Below, piece by piece: positions 24,969-38,109 of a stretch of DNA of 64,000 bases. This DNA is from Poecilobothrus nobilitatus (taxonomy: Eukaryota > Arthropoda > Insecta > Diptera > Dolichopodidae). Under the pieces are notes generated by a model. It was given only the letters and a program-made list of their open reading frames with translations. It did not search any database and was not told the origin of the DNA. The DNA is taken from assembly GCA_947095535.1 (NCBI GenBank), contig OX352773.1, positions 74,108,591 to 74,172,590 on the forward strand, in the 5' to 3' direction. Made by a program: the position numbers and the translations under genes. The stretch's first letter is position 1. Each line of letters begins with the position of its first letter.

Positions 24969-25680
24969 GGAAGGAAAACAAAAACTTCATAATTCAATCT
25001 TCAAAAATTATGTTAAAGTAAACATTAAACCTAGTATTCAAAATTTTAATATTAAAACAATTCGCGCTACACTTTATGTTCCTATAATAAATGAAATTTT
25101 TTAAAGTATCTGATTATTTTTAAGACTCTAGAACTAGTTTAACATTCATTTTTATTTTGTATGAACTCCAATTACTATTTTTTTGATTTATGATTCTCAT
25201 TTAATTACTCATATTTATTTTTTAATATAAAAAAAATTTTTAACTAACATAAGAAAAAATTAAATAAGTTAAATTAGTAGAATAAAATATTAGAAAACAA
25301 AAGAAGACAAAAAAAAAATATAATAACTTGGAAAAAAGAAAACCAAAAGATAAAACTCATACAATGATTAAGAAAAGTGTTTTTTTTTTACTTTACTTTT
25401 TTTTTTTTTTTTTAATTGTTTTAGTTTCTTTCTGTATTTGCTTTTCCGTATTTTTTAATAAAAACAAAAAACGTTGCTATAAAAATATCCTTAAATGCAA
25501 TTTAAACTAGTAATTTATTTTTTTTTTTGTTATAGAAAAAAAGAAGTCTGAATGTCTACAGGATAATGATACTAATATAAGAAGTAGAATACAAAGAATA
25601 TTAAAGATATCATCTTTATGGATCACAGTATGACAAGATTTAGATTTTATAGGTTAAATATATTTTTTTATCAAAAAATA

Positions 25681-25700
25681 GCTGGTTACAAAATCAATTT
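25681..25700 (+). repeat. E motif core
   Basis: GCTGGTTACAAAATCAATTT matches the GGTTACAAAATC core of the E motif only. Confidence 0.35.
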
Positions 25701-25709
25701 TTAGTAGAT

Positions 25710-27320
25710 TTTCATGTCTGCCAGTTAAGGTCAAATTTAAATAAAAAAACAAAAATAAACGTCAGCAGTAAAGAAAAATGGTAAAAAGAAAAGAAGATAG
25801 TGGTTGTATACATTTTAGGTTCTTTTTCTTTTGTATTCTTTGGTTTTTAGTATTGTGTTTTTTTTTGCCTTTGTATACAAATCTTATTTATTAGAGGTTA
25901 ATACTTATTGGTCGAATCGACGAACAGTACAAAAAATCCTTGTTTAACCGTACATTTGTTTTTGTTCTCTAAAATTTTAATAAGGGATACTAGACACAAG
26001 TAGGGAAAAAATAATTTTTAAAACTTATTTATAAATTCAATTCTTTACTAAATCTAAAACAAATTAAAAAAAATAAGAAAAATAGGTATTTTTCCTTTGC
26101 AAACTTGCATTTCAGTCTTATTTATCACCAAAATTTATCATCCCACTCAAAACTCGAAAATCAGAACACTTATCTAATACTTCTAAATATATCTATAGGT
26201 ACTCTAAAAGATACGAAATAAATATTGAACTACAAAAAAAAAAAATTAAAACTATTCATTTAAAGATTGGAGAGGGAGATCAAAAAACGTTTTATATGTT
26301 AAGTCTTTCTAACGTTGTATATGTTGTTCGTATCGACTAACATTATTCTAGGGTTAAATAGGGCTCTATGGCATTCTAAGGTTAAATAATGAGGAAATAT
26401 ATGTTGGGTGAAATGCGTATAATGATTATATAGTTTCAAAACGTAGCCAAATAAAAGGAGTTCTCAATTTTATTGGGTTTCAAATCTGAGGTGTGCAAAT
26501 AGGAAGATGCATTAATGCAAAACACTGATTTGTAGAAATCCACAATTTCTTGTTTAAATTAATTAGTATTGCTTTGTTCTTTTAGATATAAAATATAAAT
26601 GTAGTATGGAAAATTTCATCTTATATAGGTATTATAAACGTTTTCTATAAATCAATAATATATTCAATCTATATAAAAATATTTGTTATACGAGTGTATT
26701 CTGTATATAACAAATTTCTAAACAAAAGTAAACTAAAGAAAAAAAGTTACTTTTGTAACCCACACTTTTACTAAAAGCAAAATATCTTTAAATATAATGA
26801 AAAGAAACCAAAAAAAAAAAATAATTTAGGGTTTTAATGTAATTTTTCTTTTAATGGACATTTAAGGAATTTCGTAATAGTTTTTAAAAGGAATTTTTAA
26901 ATGGTATAAACTTAAAAAGTTTTTTAAACAATTTTTTTTCAAAATTAAAAAAGTCCTTTATTTTTTGTATGTATTTTTATGTTTTTCTTTTTTTTTTTTT
27001 TTGTTAAGTTTTATCTTTTATTGCAATTTTAATGACTTTTTAATATTTTAAATGTGCTTAAATAGTTATATTATTAATAAATAAGAATATCTATCTGATA
27101 CTTTTTGAATTTCCTGATACAGATATAGTTCCATATTCTCTGCAAATGTTTGCTTTGAACATATAGGTACATATTGGAGTTTACTAAGGCATTTAAATTA
27201 TCAAATAAGATACGGTTATGGATATGAAAGGCAATCGTTTTGTATTTCACCACTTTGGAAAATTTTTCATTTTTAGATGTCATAAGTAATTTTCATAGTA
27301 GTTGTTGCCTTAATCTGCTT
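25710..27320. other. A/T-rich stretch
   Basis: No supported gene. The open frame at 27074-27283 (-) is 69 codons with no motif I recognise. Confidence 0.45.
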
Positions 27321-27329
27321 TCAAAATTT

Positions 27330-27390
27330 AGTTTGAGATATCAATAAGAGAATCATAGAGAATCATGAAAAGATAGAGATATCTCAAACT
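27330..27390. repeat. Inverted repeat, 13-bp arms
   Basis: AGTTTGAGATATC (27330-27342) pairs perfectly with GATATCTCAAACT (27378-27390). The 35-bp spacer contains a duplicated GAGAATCAT. Confidence 0.7.
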
Positions 27391-27570
27391 TCATGATTGA
27401 TTACAATGAGAGAATTATTAACAAGACTAATTATATAGAGATCCAAGATTCACAATTTTTGATAAAGAAATACTTTTTATTTCTGTTAATAGTTTCAATC
27501 TATTTTTAAAATCCAATAACATCCATTTTTTAATTACTTGTAGATTGTATTTCAAAATAACACATTTGTA

Positions 27571-27596
27571 GAATGTTGTCACCAATCATAAAATGG
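27571..27596 (-). repeat. E motif copy, reverse orientation
   Basis: On the - strand ATGATTGGTGACAACATTC resembles the 11164 copy (ATGGTTGGTGACGAAATC). Confidence 0.3.
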
Positions 27597-27599
27597 TTC

Positions 27600-30070
27600 A
27601 ATTTTTTTGTTTTTTTGATGTTTTTTTCCTTTTTTTATTTAGGAATCTAGTCTCTATTTTTTAATCATTTATTCAAGTATATGAATGTATGTGTGCATAC
27701 ATACGTTCCTGTGGTTTTACAATTCAATTAAATATATTTGTACATGTATAATTTTTAAATAAGGTAGGAAATTTCTATTTTTAAAAATAAAAATTTTTGG
27801 AATTCAGAATTATATAAATTGAATTTAAAAAAAAAAAGAAAAATACAAAAAAAAAAAAGGAAATAAATAAATTCATTAATTACATATAACATAGAATCAG
27901 TCGTGCCTGAAATTGTTTGGTACGAGCTCTCATCATTTTAAGTTCTTTAATAATCCCATCAGTCACAAATTTATTAACGATTTTTTGTATGATTTTGTAC
28001 TGATGTCATCAATATAAACTTCAGTTTATAATGCTATACAAAAACTTTTGTTTATGAGGGTATTTAATTGAAAATATAACACTCAATAATGCATTGGCTT
28101 GTTTGACTTACATAAAGTTTAAACATTTTTTTTTTTTTGGTAATTGTTTACGTTCAATAATTGTATAATATAGTTTCAATAATGGTTAATTTATTTTTCA
28201 TTTTAATTTTGTAAAAAGTTGTTTAAGATAAGTACTTGTAATGCTATACGCTTTAAGTAAAACAAATATCCTAGTTTTTATATTATCTTGTTAATAGCTG
28301 GGCTAATGCGAAAATTTTAATGGTTTAAAACGTTTGAATTCCTCAAATAGATAATATTACTTAATTTACCAAATTTAAACTTAATAAAATATTTAATTCT
28401 CTTGAAAAGTGACTGAATTTGTCATTCAAAAATTTTTGTTGTTGTAAATTTAGAAAGAAAAAATGTGACTGTTATCTAATACAGTGGAAAGAAAAGAGGC
28501 TTTGGAACAAAAGTGATCTAGATCAAAATCACTTTATATACATTCATTTTTATTGATTTTTTTTTCATTTTATTTAAGTTTCACCTTTCAATTTCTTAAA
28601 TTTTTATAATTTTAGTATGTTTTAACGGTTGCAAATTTAAAACTATTAACACGAAAACTTTCATTTCAATCATCACGAAAATTTTCAATTTTCTTTTCTT
28701 ATTGGTATTTGGAAATCATGCGATTCTAAGTACACAAGAAAATAAAAATAAATATTCACAAACGAAAATTACAAAAAATTGTTGACAAAACTTAATTTTT
28801 TTCACTTAAAAACACATCAAGTTATTAAATGTTGTATGGGGACGTAAAAAGAATGCAGAAATGATAAGCTAGATTGCGTTGGATCAATGCCATTTTTACT
28901 ATCCTTTTATTTATTTGTTTTTGCTTCAATAAGTTACATTTTATTTTTAAATTTCCATAACTGTACTATTTACATTGATTTGATAAAAATTTTTTTAATT
29001 TAATCTTATAAAAATTTACAATTGTCTTTAATCTCTTTAAAATTCAAAATTTGAAAATATAAAAATTTTCATGGAAATTTAAAAAATAATTTTAATTAAA
29101 TATCTGTGATTCGAGGTTTTTTTTAGAAATATAATGTTTTATTATGCAAATTGTATCCGCAAATATTGAAATCACTTTTTGATCAGAGCAGAAAACATTT
29201 TAAACCTAGAAATAAAACCTAGAGATTACGTAGAGTAGCTTGATATATAAAAACCCCATATTCTCCTCAATTATTTGTTCAATATTGGACAAAAAAGAGA
29301 AAAAAAAAATTATGTAATTATGTAATGTAAAAAAACGACAAAAGTGTCTTTTCTTGCCAAAACATTATTCTATTCAATACATTTGTTTAACAGAGTAAAA
29401 GTAACATAAGAGCTTTGTTAATCGAAAAAAATAGAACCTTCGACATATAATGTTTAAAAACTTCTCTTGACGAATGCACATGAGCTATCAGTAACTTCAC
29501 ACACTATCTTCTCATATATATATAGAAAATAGAAACAGAAAAAAATTAATTATAAACCGTTTTTCTACACCCACCCCCGATAAAGGAACTTAGGTTCAAA
29601 TATGTATTATCCCACAAATAATATCATATTTGGTAGGAATAATATTTGAAACTTGATATGATTTAAATTTAAAATTAGATGTTGATATTGAGATTAAATT
29701 TATCGCATTTACTCCCATTTCATGATTTCTATACTGATAGATTTCTTTATATCGAAACATAAAAATAATCAAATCTACAAAGTGAGAAAACATTAGTTAG
29801 TAAAAAGAGCAAATAACAACATTTGTACGCATAAAGTAAAAAAAAATTTTTTTATAATCAAGAACACTCAAAAAGATTTTAAAATTAATGTTCTTTTTAT
29901 TCGTCTTTGTTATTATCATTTCCTTTTCATTTAAGAAAATGTAAGGAAGTAAATATTGTTCTTATATTATAATAGATTGTCTGCCTATTTTTGACTACAT
30001 CAAAAGCTATGAAAATAATTTCCTTTTTTTACGAGGGTCGGTGGAAAATTTCAAAAGTTTTTCACAGAAA
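27600..30070. other. A/T-rich stretch
   Basis: Nothing gene-like. A short TA-rich patch lies near 29515. The open frame at 29596-29793 (-) has no recognisable motif. Confidence 0.45.
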
Positions 30071-30079
30071 TTGTATTTA

Positions 30080-30190
30080 ATTTTTTAGAATAGTGTTGAA
30101 ATTTAACTAACCATAACCATCCCCTTTTAAACCAGACGTTAGGATAAGGCATTTAATTTAGACGTACAGTTTTTTTTAAGGGCATAAAGA
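30080..30190 (+). repeat. Dispersed repeat H, copy 2
   Basis: Shares TAGTGTTG, CTAACCATAACCATCCCC, TTTTAAACCAGACGTTAG and a downstream GGGCATAAAG/GGGGATTTAA block with 23733-23850. Confidence 0.5.
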
Positions 30191-30199
30191 TAGTGGAAA

Positions 30200-31550
30200 G
30201 GACTCTTGTGGAAAAGGTATGTAGAAAATTTAGGATTATGGAGAATGGATAGGGATATTTAGAGGTTGATTGACAAAAATTATCTAAATAAAACGATATT
30301 TGTTCAAAAAATTCGTAAATTAATTTCTGTATTTAATTTCTTACTCAAAAATTAAAGCCTACTTTAATTGGTTGACAAACTTATTTTTTATCTTTGAAGA
30401 AGACATGACTTATTTATTGTGTCTAATAACATTTTTGAATGTAATTGTATGCAAACAATGCAGTTCTATATTTTTAAAATGTATTTATGATGGTTTTCTT
30501 TTTAGGTTCATACACGCTTCTGGCGTCACACAGTGCTTTGCTTGATTTTTAAGAAAATGAAACAAAGTGATATACTTAAAAATAGTGTAGTTAAATTTTT
30601 TATTAAAAATAAAGTAACTTTACTGTCCAATACACTTGAATATAAAAAATATTTTACCGTCTAAAATATAATGAAAATAATAATAGATATTTGATTTTGA
30701 AGTGTTTGTATAAGGTTTAAAAATTGAACTGTCAGAAGGTAATTATGTATGTGAACAGTATCCTTCTATGCTGGGGAGTTAAAATTAACATGGTTATCAA
30801 CATTATTGTGCAAGACCATTTTTTTTTTTTTTTAACTTTTATTTATTGCTATTTTTTATTATTTTTTAGGTAACACTTATAGTATTAAATTTTTTTATAT
30901 GTGAAAAAACGGATTTTTTTTCGTTAAATACAAAATAATTTTTTTTTTTTTTAAATTATATGTGTGTATTTCTAATTAGAGGGTAGCCATTTAATGTTAT
31001 TAATTTTAATTTTATTTAATTGTAAAAAATTAATTAAAAAGCAATTAATTTTATTTTAATAAGTAAGATAAAAATTTAGAAACTAGCTTGAACTTACTTA
31101 TGATAACCTATGATCTAACCTACCATATACGCTAAATAAATATTCTGTATTAAAAAATTGATACAATAAATTTTGTTAATATTAGTTTTGTAAGCAACAA
31201 TAATTTCTGTTATCAATCAAATCCGTAGTAAAGATATGAGTGTCAAATTTTAAACTGCCAATGTCAACATAACAATCATTTTGTTTCATGTAGCCCGTCT
31301 ATTATAATGAAATAATAGTAATAATAATAACATTTATTTTTTTAGGATTTATTATATTAGGATTTTTAATAAAACCTTAACATAAATAAAATGTTCGGGT
31401 GCTATAAAGCCCTATTTAAACGTTCTTCTTGTTATGTTAAATGTTATACTCCTCCCTTATGGTAGAATATATGGGATATTAGACCATTTTCCGAAGTGTT
31501 TATTGCTCTGTCATAATGTTTACGAATCAGATGAATCATGAAATTATCGA
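30200..31550. other. A/T-rich stretch
   Basis: No supported feature other than homopolymers (T run near 30821, A/T runs near 30940). Confidence 0.5.
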
Positions 31551-31563
31551 TTCCACATTTCAA

Positions 31564-31841
31564 TTTATTTATTTATTTATATTAATATTACATACATAAA
31601 TGTAATGCAATATTATTGAATCATCGGCTACTAAGGCCATTATAGGTTTTTTATACTATTATTAAATTATATACTAATATTATTTATTTTGTTTATATTA
31701 TATACTATATATTTACATTATATTTGGTCGTAAGAGGAGTATGTAAAGAAAAAACACTTACGACCTGTGCAGCGATCGAACCCACACTCCTTCGGTTAAT
31801 AACCCACACGCCTACCCACTAGGCTACCGAAGTCCAACCAT
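31564..31841 (-). mobile_element. Complete tRNA-derived SINE with 9-bp target-site duplication
   Basis: On the - strand the head has an RNA polymerase III A box (TAGCCTAGTGGGTAGG) and B box (GGGTTCGATCGC) at tRNA-like spacing. An anticodon-region phrase TTATTAACCGAAGG resembles tRNA-Asn. The body and tail follow (CCTATAATGG, CAATATTGCATTACATT), ending in a run of AAATA units. The exact direct repeat ACATTTCAA flanks both sides (31555-31563 and 31842-31850). Expected life cycle from known SINEs: Pol III transcription and mobilisation by a partner LINE recognising the tail. Tail-only relatives are at 21070, 36370 and 36538. Confidence 0.88.
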
Positions 31842-32190
31842 ACATTTCAAATATCTGAATTTTATAGAAATTTATAATAATTGTTGCATATTTATAGGGG
31901 TTATAATTTTCAATACAATATTATAATAATACATAAAAAATAACTGTAAAAATATCTAATTAAAGAAAAATAAAAACGATTACTGTTATTATTTTAACGA
32001 CAGGACAACAAAATTTAATTTTTACATTATTATTTTTGGTTTTTTTTTTTTATTCTTTTCTCTTTATTTTTTATAATTTAATATCTACAAATTTGGTACT
32101 TAAAATCTCATTTTTATATAATTTATGGTACATGGAGTACATAACATAATGTGTTAGAGATGCTTTAAATATTTTTTATTCATTTTATAC

Positions 32191-32192
<2 letters not shown>

Positions 32193-32230
<38 letters not shown>

Positions 32231-32260
32231 ATATATATGTATATATATATATGTATATAT
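32193..32260. repeat. Compound (TA)n microsatellite
   Basis: About 68 bp of TA units interrupted by CATG, GTAT and similar motifs. It is the longest TA run in the window. Confidence 0.9.
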
Positions 32261-32299
32261 TCTAATAAAATTAATATTGTTAAATTAATCATTTTTTTT

Positions 32300-34220
32300 A
32301 TACAAAAGAAAAAAAAAGTTTAAAAAAGTTTTACAAAAAAATAAAATTAAAAATAGAAAAAAAAAAGTTAGTTAACAATAATTCAAGTGTTCGTTTCCAA
32401 TTTCTTTTATATTAAAGTTTGCTGGAAAATTAAAAAAGAAAAATATTTAAAATTAAGGCATTCCACTTATTCAATTTTTTTTTTCTGTTCAAAGACTTGT
32501 TAAAATTTTGTAAGACTAGTTAAAAAAAACCTATTGTATATTTTTTTTTTTTTAATTCAAATTAAATTGAGAATGAAAAATATTTTGATTTAAATAAACC
32601 AACATGTTATCAAACAATAGACTAGAAAGAAAGTTAATTGTGAGTTAAGGATTCAGTTGAATATAACAAGTATAATACCATATTCTCTCTACAGAAAAAT
32701 TAAGTTAAATCACCTGTAATTATCATTTTTTATTTGCAATTGTTTAACTGGGTTATCTTTGATTAAAATTTTGAAAAACACTTAAAAACCATTAATATTT
32801 TTGATGGTCATTTGGAACTTATGCTCCTCACAGTAATTCCCATTATTTTTCTAGATATTTTGCTTTAAATACAAGCTATATAAATTAAGATTCTGATCTC
32901 CTATTACAGATTAGCAGTAATATCAACATCTATCAACATCGTGATTTCGTTCACATATAGTTGCTATTTGTGTATGGCTTGTATTGTCCAAAATTTCCAC
33001 CACCATATAATATTGCTGGAAACTTTTAATCACAATACAAAAATTTTTAGAATTTATTTCGTACCTTTATATTACGACCATTTTATAAATTAATTGATAT
33101 TAATTGAATAAAACTAGTTTTTTTTTTTTTAGGATTAGAAACTAAAAATAATTTAACAATAGATTAATTTAATACTTATCTTAAGGATACATAGTAATTA
33201 ACAATTTCAAAATATTTTTAATATTTTTTTTTTTGTTTTTAATTGTATTATCCTATATGTAAAACATTTATTAGATAAAACGAAAAACAAAAAAAAAAAA
33301 AAAATTGATTTCTATTCATTACAATGGAAAACACTTCTTTTATAATTATTCCATTGTGGAAACTTTTGTATTTACGTTACCTCAACAACGAAAACAAAAA
33401 TAGATTATAAAAGTTCTTTTGTCCTTTTTTTTTTTTGTTGTTTTCGTATATTAGAGAACAAAAGAAAAAAAAATTAAAATACTTTAATTAAACAGCGTAC
33501 AATTAGTTCAAAGTATTCCTTTTGTTAAAACATCTCTTTCAATACCTCTGTTAAAATTCTGTCTATTGTTTTGAATTTTTAACTATGAGATTGAGTTAAA
33601 ATAAATTGGAGACGGAGATTTCATTGAAAAAACAAAAAATAATTGATCAATTTTTCAATAGAATTTAATTTTGATGGAATGAAATTGATTTAATTTACAA
33701 ATAAAAAAGAAACCGTTACGTCAAGGATAATAAAATAGTAATACGTTAATGAGAGTTTGAATTTCAAGTCTAATGAAGTGCAAAAATATTTTTGAACACT
33801 TCTAAGTATATAAATGTAAATGTATAATTTTATTCACGTTATTTAATCTAAAAATATAAATAAAATAAATTTACTTTTAAACACCTGAAACTAAATCCAC
33901 ACCTAAATCTATAATGTTATTATAATTGATTTTAAAGGTAGTATATAATTAATATGTTAGTTAATTTTACGTTATTGAATTGATTTTATATTGAATTTTA
34001 TTGGAAATTAGATTTCTAATGTAGTTTAATGCACAACTGTAAGTATGTGGTTCTTTGAACAAAATAACCAAAATCTGTAGTTAAATGATAATTTCAATTA
34101 AATTATTAACGGTTTTTTTTTTAGCTAAATGTCGACATATATGGTATGGACATATGGTCTACTAACGTGTCACCATAACTTATATTATAACTTTTATCCT
34201 CTACTAATTCTTTAATACAT
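32300..34220. other. A/T-rich stretch
   Basis: Homopolymer-rich spacer with no supported gene or structured repeat. Confidence 0.5.
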
Positions 34221-34224
34221 AATA

Positions 34225-34925
34225 TATGTCTATTAGTTTTATTCTGTCTATGTGCGTTTGTTCATCCACCATTTTTTAAAACTACTACACTGTTTGAGTT
34301 GTACCAATGGAAGTTCAATTTATTAATGGTTGATGTTGATGAATGGCCTCACAAAAAAAAATAAGATTGTGAAAGAAGTTACACCCCCTCAAAATTAAAT
34401 TTTTATATCTTAAGTTTTACTGAATATTTCTATAATCGAAAAAGATGAAATGACAGAAAAATACATTTTATTTAAGCTTAATAAATTTTTTTTCAAGTCA
34501 GATAGTTTAGATTTTTACATTTTAGTTATGGGATATCAAAATTTTGCGTATCTTCTTCTTCTCTTTCGTCTTTTGATAGATGGATGGTCTGCTGAGAGAA
34601 TTATTGAGAATAAACAAAATTTACTTCAGAAAAATTTTTGGTTCTTGTCTTTGCTTAAGATCTACTCTTAAAATTTTTAGAAAATTTGCTAGTTTTAGAC
34701 ACTTGTAACTTGAACAGGTCTAAATTTGTTTAAAGTAAGAAATAACAATTAAAGTTTCTTAAAATTGAAGAAACTGTTTCTTTTTACATAAAAAATTCTA
34801 AAACAATTTACACATTTCGATGTAAAAGTATAGTCACAATTATATAATGATTTTTAATCATTAAGGCATTAAAGCATTCTGAAAAATGTGCGCCTTTAGG
34901 AAACTTTTGATTTTACATACTACTT
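34225..34925 (+). repeat. Dispersed repeat family A, diverged copy
   Basis: Recognisable family A landmarks are TCTGTCTATGTGCG near 34245, ACTTGTAACTTGAACAGGTC near 34697 followed by AACAATTAAAG, and finally AATGTGCGCCTTTAGG plus TTTACATAC near 34885. The middle is heavily diverged. The 73-codon frame 34450-34671 inside it is not conserved in other copies and is probably spurious. Confidence 0.5.
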
Positions 34926-34929
34926 TTTT

Positions 34930-35960
34930 TTTTAGAAAATTTAAATAAGACATCGATTACTATTTTCTATAAATATGTATACCAAAACTTCAAGGCTTAA
35001 ATAAAATTTTAAAAATAAATGTATAAATACTACGTATATATCAGTTTTAAAATTTCTTACTTTAGTGTTAGGCGGCTGGTAACTTTTTTTTCTTAAAAAC
35101 AATCTAACAATTAAGGTATTACATATAATAGCCTCCTTTTCCATTGTATGCACACGTACAACATTTTGTAATATTAAAAATCAATAATAATGTAACATTT
35201 TTTATAAAATATAGTTTTTACAATTATAATACACTTCCTATTATCTATTTTCTATAATAATATAAAAGAGATATCAAATTATTCTTAAAAAGCAATATAA
35301 TTTCATACATTTATGTATTATGTATTGTACAAATTGGCAGGGTGATAACTTCCTTATTCCGATATGATATTATTACATATATTTATTTTTATTATTATTT
35401 TAATTTTTGTGGGAAACTGTAACAATAGAATAATATATACAAGAATAATAGTATTGACAATAAATATTAAAATAATAATAGGTAATTTAATATAATAGGT
35501 TATTCAAGTTATTATAATAAATCATTGTATGTATATATAATATTATTCCTTTTTAAAGTGTTTGTTTAATGATTTAACCATATAAATGGGTTGTGTGAAA
35601 AATTCTTTTAATATCACTTTTAATACTCAAAAGTTCATGTTAAAATTAAATCATTATAAAGAATTTGTTAGTAAATTCTATTTCTAGATTATTGTGCAGT
35701 CTTAGAGTGATAAGAAAAAAAAATAAGTTTGAACATTGTATTGAAAATTATTAGATCATTCTTGACAAAAATGTTACGTTAACTAAACACTAAAAAAGGA
35801 TTCCTTTATACTAATATAGGTTTAACTAAATGAGAGAGGGAAAATGAGAGGGAAATGGAATATTACGGATGAGTTGGAGGATAAAATAGAAATAAACCAA
35901 AAAAGATTCATGTTAAATATTTGCAAATTGTAAAAAGAAACATTATTAAAAGAGGGCAAC
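34930..35960. other. A/T-rich stretch
   Basis: No supported feature. The 70-codon open frame 34941-35153 (-) is unremarkable. Confidence 0.45.
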
Positions 35961-35964
35961 ACAC

Positions 35965-36075
35965 ATGGTGTAAGCATTTACTACCCCTCTCCTGATACGT
36001 TGGAATAGTATGGGTGGAGGCATAATTGATTTTAGTTGAATAGAGCAAGTGTCGTTACCTTTAAGACATCTATAA
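35965..36075 (+). repeat. Dispersed repeat I, copy 2
   Basis: Aligns with 2605-2725: GTGTAAGCATTTACTACC, CCTCTCCTGATACGTT and GGAGGCATAATTGATTTTAG. Confidence 0.45.
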
Positions 36076-36369
36076 AAGTTTAAAATTGCTCCATATAGGC
36101 AAATGATATTATTTAACAAAAAAAGCTCTCAAAAGTAGGTTTAAATGACGTTGAAAACAATTTAACCCTAAATACCATAAAGCAAACTTTCGATTATTAT
36201 TTTTTAAATAAAGTTTAAACTGTAGCTGTTAAGTAGAGAAAACTACTGATTGAAACTTAGGTCACTTTAGACTCTTTATTATATTCTGTAATTTAAATTT
36301 AACTTATATTATTTCTGTTAACTGTATTATTAAAAATTTAAACACTGTATCGCAAATTCTTTTTTTATT

Positions 36370-36475
36370 TATTTATTTTTATTTATTTCTAATATTATAT
36401 AATAAATTACATTAATATTAGTACTGGCCTGAGCTTCTAGGCTCATTATGGGCATTCTATTTGTTGCTACGATTT
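36370..36475 (-). repeat. Retroelement 3'-tail repeat, related type
   Basis: On the - strand CCCATAATGAGCC, AGAAGCTCAGGCC and AATATTAATGTAAT lead into a run of AAATA units. The plan is the same as the SINE tail but the sequence is diverged, so it may be a LINE or SINE of a sister family. Confidence 0.5.
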
Positions 36476-36537
36476 GATATAATATTCAATAAACAAATCA
36501 ATATATGAATTTTATTTTTATTAGTCATGGGAATATA

Positions 36538-36672
36538 AACAAAATAAATAATATTAGTATATAATTTAATAATAGTATAAAAACCTATAATGGTCTTGGT
36601 AGCCGATAGTTCAATAATATTGCATTACATTTATATATGTAATATTAATATAAATAAATAAATGAATAAAAT
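36538..36672 (+). repeat. Retroelement 3'-tail repeat, copy G4
   Basis: Close match to the tail of the SINE at 31564-31841: AAATAATATTAGTATATAAT, AACCTATAATGG, TAGCCGATAG, TTGCATTACATTTATAT, then AAATA units. It is head-to-head with the related tail at 36370-36475. Confidence 0.7.
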
Positions 36673-37582
36673 GAATTTTTTTTACAATTTATACAACATG
36701 TTATGTATGATTTTTGTATTCAAATTTGAGCCACCATTTAAAAATTAAAAAACAAGCTAAAATTTTTAAAGGAAAAATTAAGAAACAAATCGTTATAAAT
36801 AAATTGCATATTTTTAGGCAATTTCATTATATTTTAAATTTTTAGTATTCTACAATTTCTCACCTCCACCTGTTTTATGAAAGTATTGTATTATATTCTC
36901 AAAATATTTTAAATGTAACGACGTTTAAAGTTGAAAGGTAACAACACCTTTATTAAAGTTCAAAATGAAAAAGCAATTTGTTTAGAAACAAAAAATAAAG
37001 AACGTTATAAGTTTATAACCTTCATTTAATTTCAAAACAAAATACGTTTCAATTTTAAATTTTCATTTGTTAGACTAAAAAAACGTTTTATCTAAATGAT
37101 CCCAATGATTCTTGATTATTCTCTACATTTAATATACATTAAAATAACCCTTTTTTATACTATAGTATATTAGGCGTAAGCAGTTGTTTTAAAAAATAAC
37201 AAAACAAAAAACAAGATTCCGTTATTACACTACTTAAAATATGCTAAAAGTATTCGTACATCTGGTACACAAATAATCAAAATGAATGTATAAAATTTTT
37301 ATTGTATTAAATAGTATATAATATACAAGTATATACTCTGTATATAAAAAGGTACAATTTACAAATATAAAATTTTTCATAACTTTTATAATAATATGAT
37401 GACATATCATTATTGATCACAAATACTACGAGTCAAAGTAGAATTTGAAACAATAACAACCCATGAGATACTTAAAGATTTCTTCTTGGTAGAGAAATAA
37501 ATACGAAAACGTTGAGAGAGGAAGTTAAAAAAAAATGTACATTCTCCTAACAAAAATTTCCAATTTTTATCCATTTTTAGGA

Positions 37583-38100
37583 TATTTCCAAAACAAATTT
37601 AAAAAAATCTGCCTATTAGCTTAACTCTGTCCATCCGTCCGTCCGAATTGTTTTTTTAAATTTAGTATTTAAATCTACCGTTATGTGAAAACAAAATTTT
37701 GCCTGATTTTTCTTTTTTCATAATTCCAACATATTTTTAGATAGGGACTTGAAATTTTAAGAAAAGAAAAAAACTTTAAGAATTAGTATAAGTTTCCTCA
37801 GAAAGTTTTTTTTTGTACCAGCCCCTGTTTGATAATTATTAGGGGTCAAAAATTGAAATTTTACTATTTTTAAACACTTGTAACTTGGGCACCTGTACAA
37901 ATTTTTTAAAAATAAAAGACAAAAATTAAAGCTTCAACTTTATAAATATATGTTAATGGTTTTTCTTAATTATGTAGTGTTCCCTCAAAAATGAAGAAGG
38001 TGTCTCTTTATTTGTCACAGTTTTTCTTATTGCTAAATGAAATTCTAAGAAAATTTTCAAATTTTGGTGCGAGTCATAAATTCAAAACAGTTTTTATTGC
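37583..38100 (+). repeat. Dispersed repeat family A, copy
   Basis: Landmarks: CTCTGTCCATCCGTCCGTCC, TCTACCGTTATGTGAAAAC, AACTTTAAGAATTAGTATAA, CCCCTGTTTGATAATTATTA, CACTTGTAACTTGGGCACC and the end CAGTTTTTATTGC. It is shorter than copy 1 because the CACCGTTAAAGATAGAG to TACGGAGCTACAG portion is missing. Confidence 0.75.
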
Positions 38101-38109
38101 AGTTTGTTA

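Noticed and set aside
31765..31841. Functional tRNA gene
   Set aside because: A and B boxes are present, but the sequence does not fold into a complete cloverleaf with paired acceptor ends. It continues into a SINE body with target duplications.
34450..34671. 73-codon frame as a gene
   Set aside because: It lies inside a diverged family A repeat and is absent from other copies.
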